Positions 25,247-35,343 are shown, numbered from the stretch's first letter. The stretch: DNA of 64,000 nt from Alcaligenaceae bacterium CGII-47 (GCA_019166125.1 JAHTBO010000001.1:349066-413065), one strand, 5' to 3'. A program made the numbers and translations. Notes: generated by a model not told the origin, from the sequence alone.

Positions 25247-28200
25247 ATGATGAAGCAAATCGCACTCGGTGTATTGGCGCTGGTGGTAGGCATGTCTTGT
25301 GCAGGAGCAGCGCGTGTCACGACCTTTACCCCTCAAGGCGTTGTAGCCCGCATTCAGGCCGTTCAGGTTGAATTTGATCAGGCAGTTGTTGCATTGGGGG
25401 ACGCGCAGGCGCAGGCGCCCTTCGAGCTTGGTTGCGATGACGATCAACTGCAAGGAGCTGGGCGCTGGATCGATGGACGACATTGGGTCTATGAATTTGT
25501 GCGTCAGCCTGGTGTGGGGGTGAGCTGCTGGGCAACGCCAGCGGCAGCGTTCCGTGATCTGGACGGACAGGCCATTGTGGACGCGCAGCGTTACGAATTT
25601 TCTACTGGTGGGCCTCGCGTTTCGTCACGTACGCCTTGGGCGGGCAATATTGACGAGGATCAGATATTTATTCTGAAGTTTAATGCCCAGATCCAGGCGG
25701 CATCATTGAGTGCGCATGCGCTGTGCCGTGTCCAGGGTATCGGCGAGACGGTACCCGTACGGCTTATCGAAGGCGAGGTGCGCCGCCAAATCCTCGAAGC
25801 CAATTACATGAAGGATCAGATGAATGATCAGTCTGTCCACCTGCTTCAGTGCAAGCGCGTCTTACCGCCCGGCGCTGACGTTGAGCTCTGGGTTCAGCAA
25901 GGAGTACAGACGATAGCCATGGCAGGCCGTGCCTCACTCGCAAGCGCACGTGGGGACCTCTTTAAGTACAAGGTGCGTGAACCCTTCACAGCATTGATGC
26001 GTTGCACCCGCGAGAACGCCAACGCGCCTTGCTCGCCCATAGGAAGGATAAGTCTCGATTTTTCCGCGCCGGTATCCTCGGATGCACTCAGAATGATCGT
26101 GCTCGATACGCCGTCGGGGTCCAGATCTCCAGATGATGGGGATAAGATGTTCTCGGGTGCGCTCGAATCAGTAACATTCACTGGCCCTTTTCCTGAAAAA
26201 AGTACCTTGACCCTACTCCTGCCTGATGGGCTGCAGGATGATGCTGGGCGTACGCTGCGTAATGCTGCGAGCTATCCGCTGGCTCTGCAGACAGCGGATT
26301 TCCCCCCCTTGCTTAAGTTCTCCTCGGGCACGTTTGGCATCGTCGAGCGGTTTGGTTCCGAGGCAGAGAAAAGCGGCAAGGAACCCGCCATGGTGCCGTT
26401 GACCTTGAGGCGTATTGGAACCGATCCGCTTGTCAAGGCGTTGGAGATCTCTGCTGGTACCGTGCGTGATCATGTGACGGCTGATGATGTACGTGCACTC
26501 CAGTGGTATGCCCGTGTTCAGCGCCTCGAACAGACGAGCCTCACAGCAATGCAGATCGAAGATGTGCGCGCCTCGCGGGCGTTGAGCGATGCTGGGGACA
26601 AGCCGAACTATCTGGATACGCGCTCCGTACGGATGCTCAATGGACACCAAGCCGCCCAGACGCTTCAACTCCCTGGATTGGACCCAGCACGCGAACAGGA
26701 GGTGATTGGCTTGCCATTGCGTGAGCCAGGGCTGCACATAATCGAAGTCGAATCGGCAAGCCTGGGTAGCGCACTGCTCGCGCAGGCTACACCCATGTAT
26801 GTACGGACGGCTGTCCTGCTTACGAATCTGGCGGTACATATCAAGACCGGCAGGGATGATCTGATGGTGTGGGTCACGACGCTTGAGGATGGTCTGCCCG
26901 TCCCGGATGCCCAGCTCGCTATCCTGAGCTGTAGCGGCCAGCTGATCGCCAATGGTCGTACGGATGCCAGCGGGGTATGGCATCAGATCGAACGCGCTGA
27001 TGCGCCGGAATATTGCCCAGAAACTGATATGCGCGGCTTGTTTGTGACAGCGCGCATTTCTGCTGATCACCCTCAGGCGGGCGGTCAGGCGGATTTCTCA
27101 TTTGCCATGTCAAGCTGGGATCGAGGGATTGAGCCCTGGCGCTTTAATGTGCGTACAGACGCGTCGCACAATCCGGATATGGCGGTGCACACGGTATTTG
27201 ACCGGACACTGTTTCATGCTGGTGAGACGGTATCGATGAAGTTTTTTGCACGCGATCTCACCCGCCATGGCCTCGAGAACCCGCCCGCCGCGCGTCTGCC
27301 CGTGCGGGCGAGCATTGCCCATATGGGCACTGAGGATAGTTATGATATCGATCTGCAGTGGCAGCTGAGCCCGTCTGGCGGACAGTCTGCCCAGGCAAGC
27401 TTTGTCCTGCCGCCTGCCGCCAAACTTGGGGAATATAACGTTACGTTGGTGGGGAAAAAATTACCAAACGACGAGGCGTGGCGCGGGGACCCCTCGTATG
27501 AGGCCGGTTCATTTCGCGTCGAGGCGTTTAAGCTGCCCCTGCTCACTGGCACGCTCAAGCTCTCTGATGCGACGGGCTCGGGAGCCCTGGTGGCACCGCA
27601 GGACGCCAGAGTGGATATTCAGCTGGAGTATGTGTCGGGTGGCGCAGCCGGTCAGTTGCCCGTGAGTCTGTCAGCCGTTGCGAGCGAGCGTGATGTGGCG
27701 TTTGAGGCCTATGATGATTACCGCTTTGGTGTGGCTCAATGGATGCGCGATGGCTTGGCCGAGCAAACCGATGGCGAGGCGTCGGAGGGGGTGCGTAGTC
27801 TGATACTGGATAAGCAGCGAGTGGTCCTTGACCGCCTTGGCGGCGCTCAGCTTGTGCTCGAGGATCTCTCGCCCGTCACCACGCCGCAGTCATGGCTGCT
27901 TGAGGCGAGCTTTGCAGATCCGAATGGCGAGATCCGCACGATTGCCCAGACGGTACCCGTGTGGCCTGCCGAGGTGATTGCGGGGGTGCGTGCAGGGGAC
28001 TGGTTGCCGGCCGGACGCCAGACCTCCTTAAGCCTGTTGGCGCTGGACCTTCGTGGCAAACCTGTCGCAGGGGTTGCAATGAGTCTCGAGGGTAAATTGC
28101 GCAAATCCTACTCAACGCGCAAGCGCCTGGTTGGCGGATTTTATAGTTATGATTCCTTTGAAAAGTTGACTGAGCTGGGGTCCTTATGTCACGGAGAAAC

Positions 28201-31189
28201 CGACGCTAACGGCGTGCTGTCCTGTGAGGTCACGCTCGATCACAGTGGCAGTATTGAGCTATACGCCCAGGCCAGGGATCAATCGGGGCGCGTATCGCGT
28301 GCGGCCACGACCGTCTGGGTGGCAGGTGGGGAGTCCTGGTTTGGTGGCCAGGATGATGATCGTATCGACGTTATTCCAGCCAAAAAAACCTGGGCACCAG
28401 GAGAGACTGCCGAATTTCAGGTTCGTATGCCATTTCGTCAGGCGCATGCGCTGGTCGCCGTCGAGCGTGAAGGGGTGCTAGAGACGCATGTTGTTGAGCT
28501 GGGTGGCGACAACCCTGTTTTCCGCCTTCCTGTGCAGGCAAGCTGGGGGCCGAATGTTTATATCTCCGTGTTGGCTGTACGCGGCCGGATCCGACAGATT
28601 CCCTGGTCCTCGTTCTTTTCCTGGGGCTGGAAGCAGCCGATAGACTGGTATCGCGTCTGGTCGGCTCAGGCTGATGAAGTTCCTGTGCCCACCGCTTTGG
28701 TGGACCTGGCCAAACCATCGTTTAGATTTGGTCTGACAGAGATTCGTGTGTCCGACGAGCAGGATCGCCTCAATGTCCAAGTGAGTACTGATCGTCAGAC
28801 GTATCAGATACGTGACACTGCACAGGTAGAGATTACGGTGCAATTGCCTGATGGTCAGCCAGCATCCCACGGCATGGTGGCGTTTGCTGCTGTTGATGAG
28901 GCGTTGCTGGCACTTTGGGGTAATCAGAGCTGGGATGTGCTCAATGCGATGCGTGTTCTTCGTAGCTATGGGGTGGCGACAGCTACCGGCCAAAGTGAGG
29001 TTGTCGGGCGGCGGCATTATGGCCGTAAGGCAATGCCAGCCGGAGGGGGGGGTGGATTTAGCCCTACCCGTGAATTGCTCGAATCCTTGCTGTTCTGGCA
29101 GGCGGATGTGGTGCTGGATGAGCAGGGCCGCGCACGTATTGAGTTGCCGCTCAATGATGCCTTGACGCAGTTCCGTCTGGTAGCTATTGCCGATTTTGGC
29201 GCCGACCGTTTTGGTTCTGGATTCACGGATATCATCAGCTCTCAGGATCTACAGATGATTCCAGGTCTGCCCAGGGTTGTACGCAGCGGTGACACCTACC
29301 AGGCGCTCGCGACTGTGCGTAACCGGACGGCGCGCGCGATGAAGGTGCGCGTCCATGCTCAGGTTCAAGGAGGAGAGGGCGAGGCTCCAGAGCTACCGGA
29401 GCAGGATGTGTCAATTGGGGCGGGCCAGGCGACCCAATTGAGTTGGGCAGTGACGGCTCCTGACGGGTCGGATGGGGGGGGTGGAATGGCGCTGGATTGG
29501 ACCTTTAGCGTGATTGAACAGCCTGCCTCGGCATCAGAAGCTGCGGCCAGCGACCGGGTGGTGATGTATCAACGTCTGGTGCCAGCGTTCCCTCTCGAGG
29601 TGCAGCAGGCGACCTTCGGTCCGTTTAACGCTGCAGAGCCGATAAAATTACCCGTAAGTCCGCCTGCTTTGGCGCTTACAGACCGTCATGGCAAGGTGCG
29701 TGGCGGCTTGAGCGTCACCGTGCAGTCGAGCCTGGCCGCCGGCCTGCCAGGTGTGATGGATTGGTTTGAGGCCTATCCGTATACCTGCCTGGAGCAGTTA
29801 AGCTCACGCTCGATGGGACGACGCAATCAAGCGGATTGGGATGCGCTGATGCAGCGCCTGTTGACCTATCTTGATGAAGATGGGTTGGCTGCCTATTTCC
29901 CAGGTGGCACGGGTAGCGTCACATTGACGGCGTATCTTCTGTCCATCAGCGAGCAGGCTCGCGATCTGGGATGGTTGTTCGAGATTCCGGCCGAGGCGCG
30001 CCAGCGAATGAGCGATAGCCTGCTGGCGTTTGTGCAGGGGCGCCTGGAGCGTGATGAGTGGTCTCCCTATCCTGATGAAGCCTGGCGCAAAATCATTGCC
30101 ATGGAAGCACTCTCGCGTCTGGGGTTGTTTCAGCCTGAAATGTTCGATAGCGTAGTGATTGATCCGAATCAGTGGCCTAGTGCGGTGCTGGTGGATTGGA
30201 CAATGATTCTCACGCGCAACCCGGATATGCCCTCGCAGGCGACCTATCTAGAACAGGCCAAGAAAATCTTGCGAGGACGGTTGGCACGCCAAGGTACGCT
30301 GTTGGTATTGGCAGACGAAACCGCTGATGCGGGTTGGTGGCTAATGAGCAGCCGTGAGACTGTTCAGGCGAAGTTGCTGATTGCCATGATGGATCAGAGC
30401 GACTGGCGTCGTGATCTGCCCTTGCTGGCGATGGGCCTATTGAGCCACCAAAGTGGGGGGGCGTGGAGCACGACAACAGCCAATTTATACGGCAGTCTAG
30501 CAATCAATCTATTCTCCCAAAAGTTCGAGACTGTTGGCGTGGACGGCCAGGTGCGTTTGGGCTTATCCGATTCGACACGAACGGTGCAGGCAGCATGGGC
30601 ATCGATGCCACAATCCGCTGGCGTGCGCAGGCAGGCTTTTTTCCTACCTTGGGCGCATACAGGAGACGATGTGCTAACCATTGCGCAGCAGGGTGCAGGC
30701 AATGCCTGGGCGACGGTGCAGGCGCGTAGTGCCCAGGTTCCCAGTGTGCCCGTGGCGGCTGGCATGGCCTTGACGCGGACGGTCATCCCGGTGACTCAGG
30801 CACACCCCGGTGTCTGGGCGCGTGGCGATATTTATCGCGTGCATCTGCGTATCGAATCCAGAACAGATACGGTCTGGGCGGTGCTGAGCGATCCGATACC
30901 GGCTGGGGCGACCATCCTGGGCAGCGGCTTAGGGGGTGACTCTGTACTTGCGACCCTAGGAGAACCTCAGCAATACTGGTTTGAGCGACCGACTTTTGTC
31001 GAGCGTCACGCTGAGGTGTTCCGTGCATACTACAACGTGCTGCCTAAGGGGATCACCGATGTTGTCTACACAGTACGTCTGAATACACCGGGGACCTTTC
31101 AGCTCTCTCCCACGCGTATTGAGGCGATGTACCAGCCTGATGTGTTCGGTAGTTTGCCTAATCAGCCCTTCGAGGTGCGACGCCAATGA
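25247..31189 (+). CDS. Bacterial alpha-2-macroglobulin family protein with thioester motif (YfhM-like)
   Basis: This is a large envelope protein of about 1,980 residues thought to trap proteases that breach the outer membrane. A signal peptide covers about the first 22 residues (LGVLALVVGMSCAGAA), with no lipobox, unlike E. coli YfhM. Many beta-sheet macroglobulin domains follow, and the thioester motif CLEQ is intact at about residues 1514-1517 (YPYTCLEQLSSRS). The helical thioester domain and a C-terminal receptor-like domain come after it. AGGG precedes the paired ATGs at 25247 and 25250; longer frames from 25178 lack a proper signal peptide. It overlaps pbpC (ATGA), the classic partner that repairs the peptidoglycan damage. 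Confidence 0.92.
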   Translation: MMKQIALGVLALVVGMSCAGAARVTTFTPQGVVARIQAVQVEFDQAVVALGDAQAQAPFELGCDDDQLQGAGRWIDGRHWVYEFVRQPGVGVSCWATPAAAFRDLDGQAIVDAQRYEFSTGGPRVSSRTPWAGNIDEDQIFILKFNAQIQAASLSAHALCRVQGIGETVPVRLIEGEVRRQILEANYMKDQMNDQSVHLLQCKRVLPPGADVELWVQQGVQTIAMAGRASLASARGDLFKYKVREPFTALMRCTRENANAPCSPIGRISLDFSAPVSSDALRMIVLDTPSGSRSPDDGDKMFSGALESVTFTGPFPEKSTLTLLLPDGLQDDAGRTLRNAASYPLALQTADFPPLLKFSSGTFGIVERFGSEAEKSGKEPAMVPLTLRRIGTDPLVKALEISAGTVRDHVTADDVRALQWYARVQRLEQTSLTAMQIEDVRASRALSDAGDKPNYLDTRSVRMLNGHQAAQTLQLPGLDPAREQEVIGLPLREPGLHIIEVESASLGSALLAQATPMYVRTAVLLTNLAVHIKTGRDDLMVWVTTLEDGLPVPDAQLAILSCSGQLIANGRTDASGVWHQIERADAPEYCPETDMRGLFVTARISADHPQAGGQADFSFAMSSWDRGIEPWRFNVRTDASHNPDMAVHTVFDRTLFHAGETVSMKFFARDLTRHGLENPPAARLPVRASIAHMGTEDSYDIDLQWQLSPSGGQSAQASFVLPPAAKLGEYNVTLVGKKLPNDEAWRGDPSYEAGSFRVEAFKLPLLTGTLKLSDATGSGALVAPQDARVDIQLEYVSGGAAGQLPVSLSAVASERDVAFEAYDDYRFGVAQWMRDGLAEQTDGEASEGVRSLILDKQRVVLDRLGGAQLVLEDLSPVTTPQSWLLEASFADPNGEIRTIAQTVPVWPAEVIAGVRAGDWLPAGRQTSLSLLALDLRGKPVAGVAMSLEGKLRKSYSTRKRLVGGFYSYDSFEKLTELGSLCHGETDANGVLSCEVTLDHSGSIELYAQARDQSGRVSRAATTVWVAGGESWFGGQDDDRIDVIPAKKTWAPGETAEFQVRMPFRQAHALVAVEREGVLETHVVELGGDNPVFRLPVQASWGPNVYISVLAVRGRIRQIPWSSFFSWGWKQPIDWYRVWSAQADEVPVPTALVDLAKPSFRFGLTEIRVSDEQDRLNVQVSTDRQTYQIRDTAQVEITVQLPDGQPASHGMVAFAAVDEALLALWGNQSWDVLNAMRVLRSYGVATATGQSEVVGRRHYGRKAMPAGGGGGFSPTRELLESLLFWQADVVLDEQGRARIELPLNDALTQFRLVAIADFGADRFGSGFTDIISSQDLQMIPGLPRVVRSGDTYQALATVRNRTARAMKVRVHAQVQGGEGEAPELPEQDVSIGAGQATQLSWAVTAPDGSDGGGGMALDWTFSVIEQPASASEAAASDRVVMYQRLVPAFPLEVQQATFGPFNAAEPIKLPVSPPALALTDRHGKVRGGLSVTVQSSLAAGLPGVMDWFEAYPYTCLEQLSSRSMGRRNQADWDALMQRLLTYLDEDGLAAYFPGGTGSVTLTAYLLSISEQARDLGWLFEIPAEARQRMSDSLLAFVQGRLERDEWSPYPDEAWRKIIAMEALSRLGLFQPEMFDSVVIDPNQWPSAVLVDWTMILTRNPDMPSQATYLEQAKKILRGRLARQGTLLVLADETADAGWWLMSSRETVQAKLLIAMMDQSDWRRDLPLLAMGLLSHQSGGAWSTTTANLYGSLAINLFSQKFETVGVDGQVRLGLSDSTRTVQAAWASMPQSAGVRRQAFFLPWAHTGDDVLTIAQQGAGNAWATVQARSAQVPSVPVAAGMALTRTVIPVTQAHPGVWARGDIYRVHLRIESRTDTVWAVLSDPIPAGATILGSGLGGDSVLATLGEPQQYWFERPTFVERHAEVFRAYYNVLPKGITDVVYTVRLNTPGTFQLSPTRIEAMYQPDVFGSLPNQPFEVRRQ

Positions 31190-33372
31190 GACTGGCAGTT
31201 TGGGTGAGTGTGAGGGCTGGGATATTCGTTGGGTTGTTCTCGCTCGGTGCGGCCCACGCGGCGATCTGGCCTGATTTTGATACCGTACGTGTGCAGCATC
31301 GCGCTTCGGAAGTGCGGGTGCTGGCGTACGATGGGCAGCTGGTTCAGCGTGTTCGTCATGATTACACGAAACGTCAGGGCGATTGGGTACCACTCGCCAG
31401 AATATCGATCGCCTTACAGCATGCGGTGATCCGCTCTGAGGATCAGCGTTTCTATGAACATGCGGGGGTGGACTGGCAAGCGATTGCCGCAGCGGCCTGG
31501 ATCACCTTGACTCGTCAGCCATCGCGTGGTGCGTCGACACTCAGCATGCAATTGGTCGCCTTGCTGGACGCCGATCTAAGGCGTAAGGCTTCGGGGCGTA
31601 GCCTGGCAGAAAAATTTGATCAGGCTATGGCAGCACGCGAGTTGGAGCAGACCTGGACTAAGGCGCAAATCCTCGAGGCCTATTTGAATAGGGTGGCGTT
31701 TCGCGGAGAACTTGTCGGTGTTGATGCCTTGGCACGCGTGATGTTTCAAAAGCAGCCTTCGGGTCTGAATGCTCGTGAGGCCGCGCTGGCTGCTGTGCTG
31801 CTGCGTGGTCCTAATGCCCCGGCGATGCTGCTCACACAGCGCAGTTGCGCTTTGCTCAGAGAGATGGGTCGAGCTCACGAATGTCGGGGCTTGCACGATT
31901 TCGTCATGGTTGCGCTGGGGCGTACGGCAGCGCCGCGCCATGGCGCGCCAGGCTTGGCGCCTCATTTTTCCAGACTGGTGCTAGCACAAGCCGGGGTGCA
32001 GGCGGGTGCCTCTCCTGACGGTGCGCTGCACACATCGCTGGATCGTGACTTGCAGAAATTTACCTTGCAGTCTGTTAATCAACATATACGATTGCTGGAT
32101 CGCTCAGGAGTGACGGACGCTGCCGTGCTTGTGCTGGATAATCGTAGCGGTGCTGTGCGCGCGTACGTCGGGTCCTCCGGTTTGCTATCTGCCGCGGCAG
32201 AGGTTGACCATGCCCGTGCGCTGCGCCAGGCCGGCTCGACTCTTAAGCCCTTTTTGTATGCCATGGCCTTGGGTGAGCAGCGTTTAACGGCAGCGTCACT
32301 CTTGAACGATAGCCCGCTGGGTCTGGAGGGTGGGGGCGGGCTGTATGTTCCGCAAAACTATGACAAGCGCTATTCCGGTTGGGTCAGCGTACGCACGGCA
32401 TTGGCCTCTTCGCTGAATATTCCTGCTATACGCACCTTGATGATGGTCCGGCCCGATGCATTGGCGCAACGTTTGATCCAGTCAGGCTTGCCGCTAGCTC
32501 ATAGCGGTGACTATTACGGCTTTAGCCTCGCCTTGGGTAGTGCTGATGTGACGCTGCTCTCGCTCACCAATGCCTATCGCACACTGGCTCGAGGGGGGCG
32601 TTATGCGACAGTGCGTTTTGGAGCACAGGATCAGGATGACCAGGCTGGTGAACAGATCTATACGCCGCAGGCCGCATGGGTTATTGGTGACATCCTTAGC
32701 GACCGGCAGGCGCGGGCCCGTACGTTTGGCTTGGACAGTCCGCTTTCGACGCCGTTCTGGAGTGCCGTGAAAACCGGTACGAGCAAGGACATGCGGGATA
32801 ACTGGAGTCTAGGTTGGTCGCAGGACTATACGGTGGGGGTGTGGGTGGGCAATAGCGCAGGAGCCAGCATGCGTGATGTTTCGGGTGTGTCAGGTGCGGG
32901 TCCGATCTGGCATGACGTGATGGTCTATCTGCATCGGACGCGACGCAGCGTTCAGATGCCCGAACCAGAAGGTTTGAGCTACGCCCGCGTTTCATATGCC
33001 AAAGGCCTGGAGCCTGCGCGTATGGAGGTTTTTATCGGCGATACGGCACAGGCGGATTTCTCGCCTTTTGACGCTGAGGGAGGACAAGGGGGGCTGCAGA
33101 TCGCAGAGCCGGTGGATGGAACGATCCTCGCACTGGATCCAGATATCCCTGTGAGTCATCAGCGTATGCGCTTGCGAGCGATTGATATTTCTGCTCGGAC
33201 CGCGGCGCTTGCGCACTGGTATTTAGATGGCGAGCCTTATGCCCAGGCGGGGCAAGTAGATTGGCAGCCGGTGGCCGGCCAGCATATCATTGAACTGCGT
33301 GATGAGAGTGGTATTGTATTGGATCGAGTAAAGATTCAGGTACGGGGGAGTCATGGATATGGTGCTGGGTAG
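31186..33372 (+). CDS. pbpC: Penicillin-binding protein 1C
   Basis: This is a bifunctional peptidoglycan synthase of 728 residues with an N-terminal signal/anchor segment. The glycosyltransferase domain (GT51) shows the catalytic glutamate in RSEDQRFYEHAG (Glu85) and the GASTLSMQL motif. The transpeptidase domain has the active-site STLK (Ser351-Lys354) and KTGT (529-532). A C-terminal BiPBP-type domain covers about the last 100 residues. Its ATG overlaps the alpha-2-macroglobulin stop, and the lipoprotein gene begins inside its last 20 bp, so three envelope genes are tightly coupled. Length and motifs agree with PBP1C. Confidence 0.94.
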   Translation: MRLAVWVSVRAGIFVGLFSLGAAHAAIWPDFDTVRVQHRASEVRVLAYDGQLVQRVRHDYTKRQGDWVPLARISIALQHAVIRSEDQRFYEHAGVDWQAIAAAAWITLTRQPSRGASTLSMQLVALLDADLRRKASGRSLAEKFDQAMAARELEQTWTKAQILEAYLNRVAFRGELVGVDALARVMFQKQPSGLNAREAALAAVLLRGPNAPAMLLTQRSCALLREMGRAHECRGLHDFVMVALGRTAAPRHGAPGLAPHFSRLVLAQAGVQAGASPDGALHTSLDRDLQKFTLQSVNQHIRLLDRSGVTDAAVLVLDNRSGAVRAYVGSSGLLSAAAEVDHARALRQAGSTLKPFLYAMALGEQRLTAASLLNDSPLGLEGGGGLYVPQNYDKRYSGWVSVRTALASSLNIPAIRTLMMVRPDALAQRLIQSGLPLAHSGDYYGFSLALGSADVTLLSLTNAYRTLARGGRYATVRFGAQDQDDQAGEQIYTPQAAWVIGDILSDRQARARTFGLDSPLSTPFWSAVKTGTSKDMRDNWSLGWSQDYTVGVWVGNSAGASMRDVSGVSGAGPIWHDVMVYLHRTRRSVQMPEPEGLSYARVSYAKGLEPARMEVFIGDTAQADFSPFDAEGGQGGLQIAEPVDGTILALDPDIPVSHQRMRLRAIDISARTAALAHWYLDGEPYAQAGQVDWQPVAGQHIIELRDESGIVLDRVKIQVRGSHGYGAG

Positions 33373-33928
33373 CGTATTGAGGATCGCGGGTGGTTTGGGT
33401 TTGGCTTTGGCGTTGGCAGCCTGTCAGCCCTTACCATTAAAAGGGGATCAACAGGTATCGACGAGCGAAGCCCCAGCAGCACCTGTATCGAAGGATCAAG
33501 CTGCGCTGGCGGTGCAGACTGATCGTCAGGCGCTGAATCTGCGGATATTTCTGGCAAGTGAGTCGCCCAGGCCCGGTTGGGTGCAGGTGAATTTGAATCC
33601 TCAGCAGGCGCTGTACGTTATGGCTGACCCGGTGATCACGCGTAGTGACCTGGTCGGCATCCGGTCGGCGGTGGACAACCAGAGCGGTGACGGCATTCTT
33701 GAGGTCGCCCTAAGCGATGCTGGGCTCGTCAAGATCCGGTCGGCGACCGCTTCGTACCCAGGCTTACGTTTGGCGCTGGTGGTGAACAAAACCATGTTGG
33801 CGGCGCCCGGCTATGCCGCACCAGTCACCGAAAAGCTGCTGGCGTTTCGCGTCGGATCGCGTGAGAACGCGGTTAAGGCCGCCCGAGGGGTAGCCGGTGT
33901 TGATGATCCAGCCACTAGTGGCTTATAG
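33353..33928 (+). CDS. Lipoprotein with SecD periplasmic-domain-like region
   Basis: This is a predicted lipoprotein of 191 residues. A signal peptide ends in a lipobox (LALAAC, lipidated Cys24), then a low-complexity linker rich in Ala/Ser/Pro, then a folded part from about residue 65. That part (DPVITRSDLVGIRSAVDNQ, then LEVALSDAGLVKI and NKTMLAAPG) resembles the first periplasmic domain of SecD, without any membrane pore segments. GGGGGAG precedes the ATG at 33353; a second in-frame ATG is two codons later. It overlaps the end of pbpC. I do not recognise a named family; a role in envelope maintenance with its two upstream neighbours is plausible. Confidence 0.75.
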   Translation: MDMVLGSVLRIAGGLGLALALAACQPLPLKGDQQVSTSEAPAAPVSKDQAALAVQTDRQALNLRIFLASESPRPGWVQVNLNPQQALYVMADPVITRSDLVGIRSAVDNQSGDGILEVALSDAGLVKIRSATASYPGLRLALVVNKTMLAAPGYAAPVTEKLLAFRVGSRENAVKAARGVAGVDDPATSGL

Positions 33929-33991
33929 ATAAGCGTTGTTTTTTTTCAATTTGGCAAATTTTCCTTGCCTGATGTGGGTGGATTGTTAAAA

Positions 33992-34010
33992 ATATACGCA
34001 TTGCGTATAT
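33992..34010. promoter_or_regulatory. 19-bp perfect palindrome upstream of the carbamoyltransferase gene
   Basis: ATATACGCA-T-TGCGTATAT is a perfect inverted repeat with 9-bp arms. It ends one base before the AGGAG ribosome site and 11 bp before the ATG, a position where a bound protein would block transcription, or where an RNA hairpin would affect translation. The downstream protein carries a helix-turn-helix-like N-terminus. Confidence 0.6.
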
Positions 34011-34021
34011 AGGAGTCCGCC

Positions 34022-35314
34022 ATGGCTGTTTCACAACAAGTTTTTCTGCGTGATGCAATGCGTCGTTTGAATCTGACGCGTGATATTTTTGCTGCCCGCA
34101 TTGGGGTCAAGCGTCGTGCCCTGGATACGTGGCTGTTGCCTGAGGGATCTCAGGAGGCACGTGCGATGCCCGAGGTGGTGAGCCGCTTCGTCACCGAGAT
34201 CGTCGAAAACGACACACTTATGCAAAAATATGCGCAAAGCGCACAGTCAGGGCCATTGCGTGATCGGATTGCGCTTGATAATAAGCATCAATTACTGTCG
34301 GTGGATCAGTTCAGCCGTGAGTCGGTTGAGGAGCTATTTCGGGTGGCGGATCTAATGCAACCCATTGCCCGACGGCAAAAAGTGACACGGGTGCTAGAGG
34401 GTGCGGTATTGGGGAATTTGTTTTTTGAGGCCAGCACGCGTACCCGTGTGAGCTTTGGTGCAGCGTTTTGCCGCCTGGGCGGCTCGGTATGCGACACCAC
34501 CGGCTTTACCTTTTCCTCCATGGCCAAAGGGGAGTCGATCTATGACACCAGCCGGGTGATGAGTGGTTATGTGGACGCCATGGTGATCCGGCACCCAGAG
34601 CAAGGCTCGGTAGCCGAGTTCGCGGCGGCGACCAATATCCCTGTCGTCAATGGCGGCGATGGTGCTGGGGAACATCCGAGCCAGGCCTTGCTCGATCTAT
34701 ACACCATACTCACTGAGTTTTCCCGTCTGGGTAAACTGCTTGATGGCGCGCACATCGCGCTGGCGGGCGATCTCAAGTATGGGCGTACCGTCCATTCGCT
34801 GATCAAGTTGCTCGCTTTGTACCGAGGAATGAGGTTCACACTGATCTCTCCCATCGGTCTGGAGATGCCCGATACGATCATTGATCAGGTCGGGCGTGCG
34901 GGGCACACGATCGAGCAGACTCATTCATTGCAAGCGGGCTTGAAGGGTGCAGATGTTATCTATGCCACACGCGTGCAAAAGGAACGCTTCTCTGGCGAAG
35001 AGCTAGAGGGCTATTCTGCGGACTTTCAGGTTAATCGGGCCCTCGTTGATACGTGTTGTGGGCCGGATGTGATTGTCATGCACCCCTTGCCGCGTGACAG
35101 TCGCGAAGGCGCGAATGATTTGAGTACGGATCTGAATCATGACCCGCGCCTGGCGATCTTTCGTCAGACCGATAATGGCATCCCCGTGCGCATGGCAATT
35201 TTTGCCGTGCTCATGGGCGTGGAGGGATTGGTGCAGCATTCACTACGCGATGTGACCTGGGCACCGCCCTCGCATATCGGCCCTGACGATAGCGTATTTC
35301 ATGGTATTGATTAG
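34022..35314 (+). CDS. pyrB: Aspartate carbamoyltransferase with N-terminal HTH-like extension
   Basis: This is a pyrimidine biosynthesis enzyme forming carbamoyl-aspartate, here 430 residues against about 310 for a plain catalytic chain. The catalytic part starts near residue 85. It has the carbamoyl-phosphate loop FFEASTRTRVSF (Ser138-Arg142), the active-site lysine loop SMAKGESIYD, EHPSQALLDLYT and HPLPRDS. Residues 1-65 are an extra domain in which LTRDIFAARIGVKRRALDTW reads like a Cro/XRE helix-turn-helix. AGGAG at 34011-34015 and the family start fix the ATG. No other pyr gene is nearby. Long forms occur in related betaproteobacteria; whether it is the main enzyme or a paralogue cannot be told. 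A palindrome precedes it. Confidence 0.88.
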   Translation: MAVSQQVFLRDAMRRLNLTRDIFAARIGVKRRALDTWLLPEGSQEARAMPEVVSRFVTEIVENDTLMQKYAQSAQSGPLRDRIALDNKHQLLSVDQFSRESVEELFRVADLMQPIARRQKVTRVLEGAVLGNLFFEASTRTRVSFGAAFCRLGGSVCDTTGFTFSSMAKGESIYDTSRVMSGYVDAMVIRHPEQGSVAEFAAATNIPVVNGGDGAGEHPSQALLDLYTILTEFSRLGKLLDGAHIALAGDLKYGRTVHSLIKLLALYRGMRFTLISPIGLEMPDTIIDQVGRAGHTIEQTHSLQAGLKGADVIYATRVQKERFSGEELEGYSADFQVNRALVDTCCGPDVIVMHPLPRDSREGANDLSTDLNHDPRLAIFRQTDNGIPVRMAIFAVLMGVEGLVQHSLRDVTWAPPSHIGPDDSVFHGID

Positions 35315-35343
35315 TGCGCTGGCGCGGCGCTGAGTGCGCATGA

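Noticed and set aside
26213-27070. Open frame of 285 codons opposite the alpha-2-macroglobulin gene
   Set aside because: No recognisable motif or ribosome site, and the plus-strand frame is continuous and conserved.
35315-35343. TGCGC repeats between the carbamoyltransferase gene and rdgC as a terminator
   Set aside because: The repeats are separated unevenly and there is no T-run on either strand.
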